A DNA stretch of 12,690 bases from Solirubrobacterales bacterium (GTDB lineage: Bacteria > Actinomycetota > Thermoleophilia > Solirubrobacterales > Solirubrobacteraceae). The notes beneath the pieces are model-generated. The model was not told the DNA's origin and did not search any database. It saw nothing but the letters and a program-made list of their open reading frames with translations. The stretch is taken from positions 1 through 12,690 of the forward strand of contig JACDAP010000456.1 of assembly GCA_013695395.1 (NCBI GenBank), read 5' to 3'. Shown piece by piece: positions 12,541 through 12,690 of the stretch. The position numbers and the translations under genes are program-made. Each line of letters starts with the position of its first letter. The first letter of the stretch is position 1.

Positions 12541-12690
12541 GTGGGCGCGATGCACCGGATCCTGGCTCTCGCCGCGGTGCTCTCCACCGCCACCCTGGCC
12601 GTGCCCGCGGGCGCGCAGGCCCAGGCGGTCGGCGGCGACCGCTGCCTGATCCCCGGCCCGCTGCCTCCCGCACGCCCCGCCGTCCCGCTG
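12541..12690 (+). CDS. N-terminus of a secreted protein (partial)
   Basis: The last 150 bases encode the first 50 residues of a protein that runs off the right edge. After V-G-A-M-H-R comes a hydrophobic Ala/Leu segment (about residues 7-23) ending in P-A-G-A-Q-A-Q-A, a clear signal peptide with cleavage near Gln-Ala. The mature part begins V-G-G-D-R-C-L-I-P-G-P-L-P-P-A. There is no lipobox Cys at the cleavage site, so it is secreted rather than a lipoprotein. The domain type cannot be told. GTG 12541 is chosen from its -10 box; ATG 12550 gives the same signal peptide. Confidence 0.75.
   Translation, partial: MGAMHRILALAAVLSTATLAVPAGAQAQAVGGDRCLIPGPLPPARPAVPL

Noticed and set aside
1..12690. 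CRISPR array, tRNA, rRNA or insertion sequence
   Set aside because: I see no regularly spaced direct repeats, cloverleaf-like sequence, rRNA motif, transposase or terminal inverted repeats.

Overview
The window is very GC-rich DNA with strong G/C at third codon positions. GTG starts are frequent, and many genes lack a Shine-Dalgarno sequence but carry a TANNNT -10 box just upstream of the start codon. With the Ig-like domain of the secreted protein (Cys-Ser-Leu-Asp-Gly ... Thr-Cys-Pro), the DesA3-like desaturase and the thiol-type class III alcohol dehydrogenase, this points to a high-GC actinobacterium, most likely Thermoleophilia/Solirubrobacterales. The lineage is an inference; no rRNA gene is present.

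Layout. Positions 1-797 hold the end of an unrecognised gene and a 207-residue protein built from nine units with a 23-residue period. About 798-6336 is an accessory zone. It contains an intact HigBA-type toxin-antitoxin pair (1184-1839) with a promoter/operator that appears to give a leaderless toxin mRNA; a decayed MazEF-type pair on the minus strand (1946-2392); a fragment of an ANTAR-type response regulator (2427-2543); a candidate c-di-GMP-I (GEMM) riboswitch (about 2657-2736) ahead of a large secreted Ig-like protein (2822-4681) that ends in a strong hairpin; and a minus-strand DUF4160/DUF2442 pair with a broken ribbon-helix-helix-like gene upstream. Four gene-poor stretches separate these parts.

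From 6337 onward the genes are dense and look like chromosomal backbone. A minus-strand operon encodes a soluble histidine kinase and a REC-GGDEF-EAL response regulator. Two small plus-strand genes of unknown function follow, then a fatty-acid desaturase. It converges on a minus-strand operon of class III alcohol dehydrogenase and a DoxX-like membrane protein. The window ends in the start of a secreted protein.

How the parts may work together. The kinase probably phosphorylates the REC domain of the GGDEF-EAL protein to set c-di-GMP level. About 1.7 kb away, the secreted surface protein sits behind a candidate c-di-GMP sensor. That is a plausible local signal-to-surface circuit, but the link is inferred only from the sequence and proximity. 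At least seven starts have a TANNNT box 5-8 nt upstream, so leaderless transcription looks like a major mode here.
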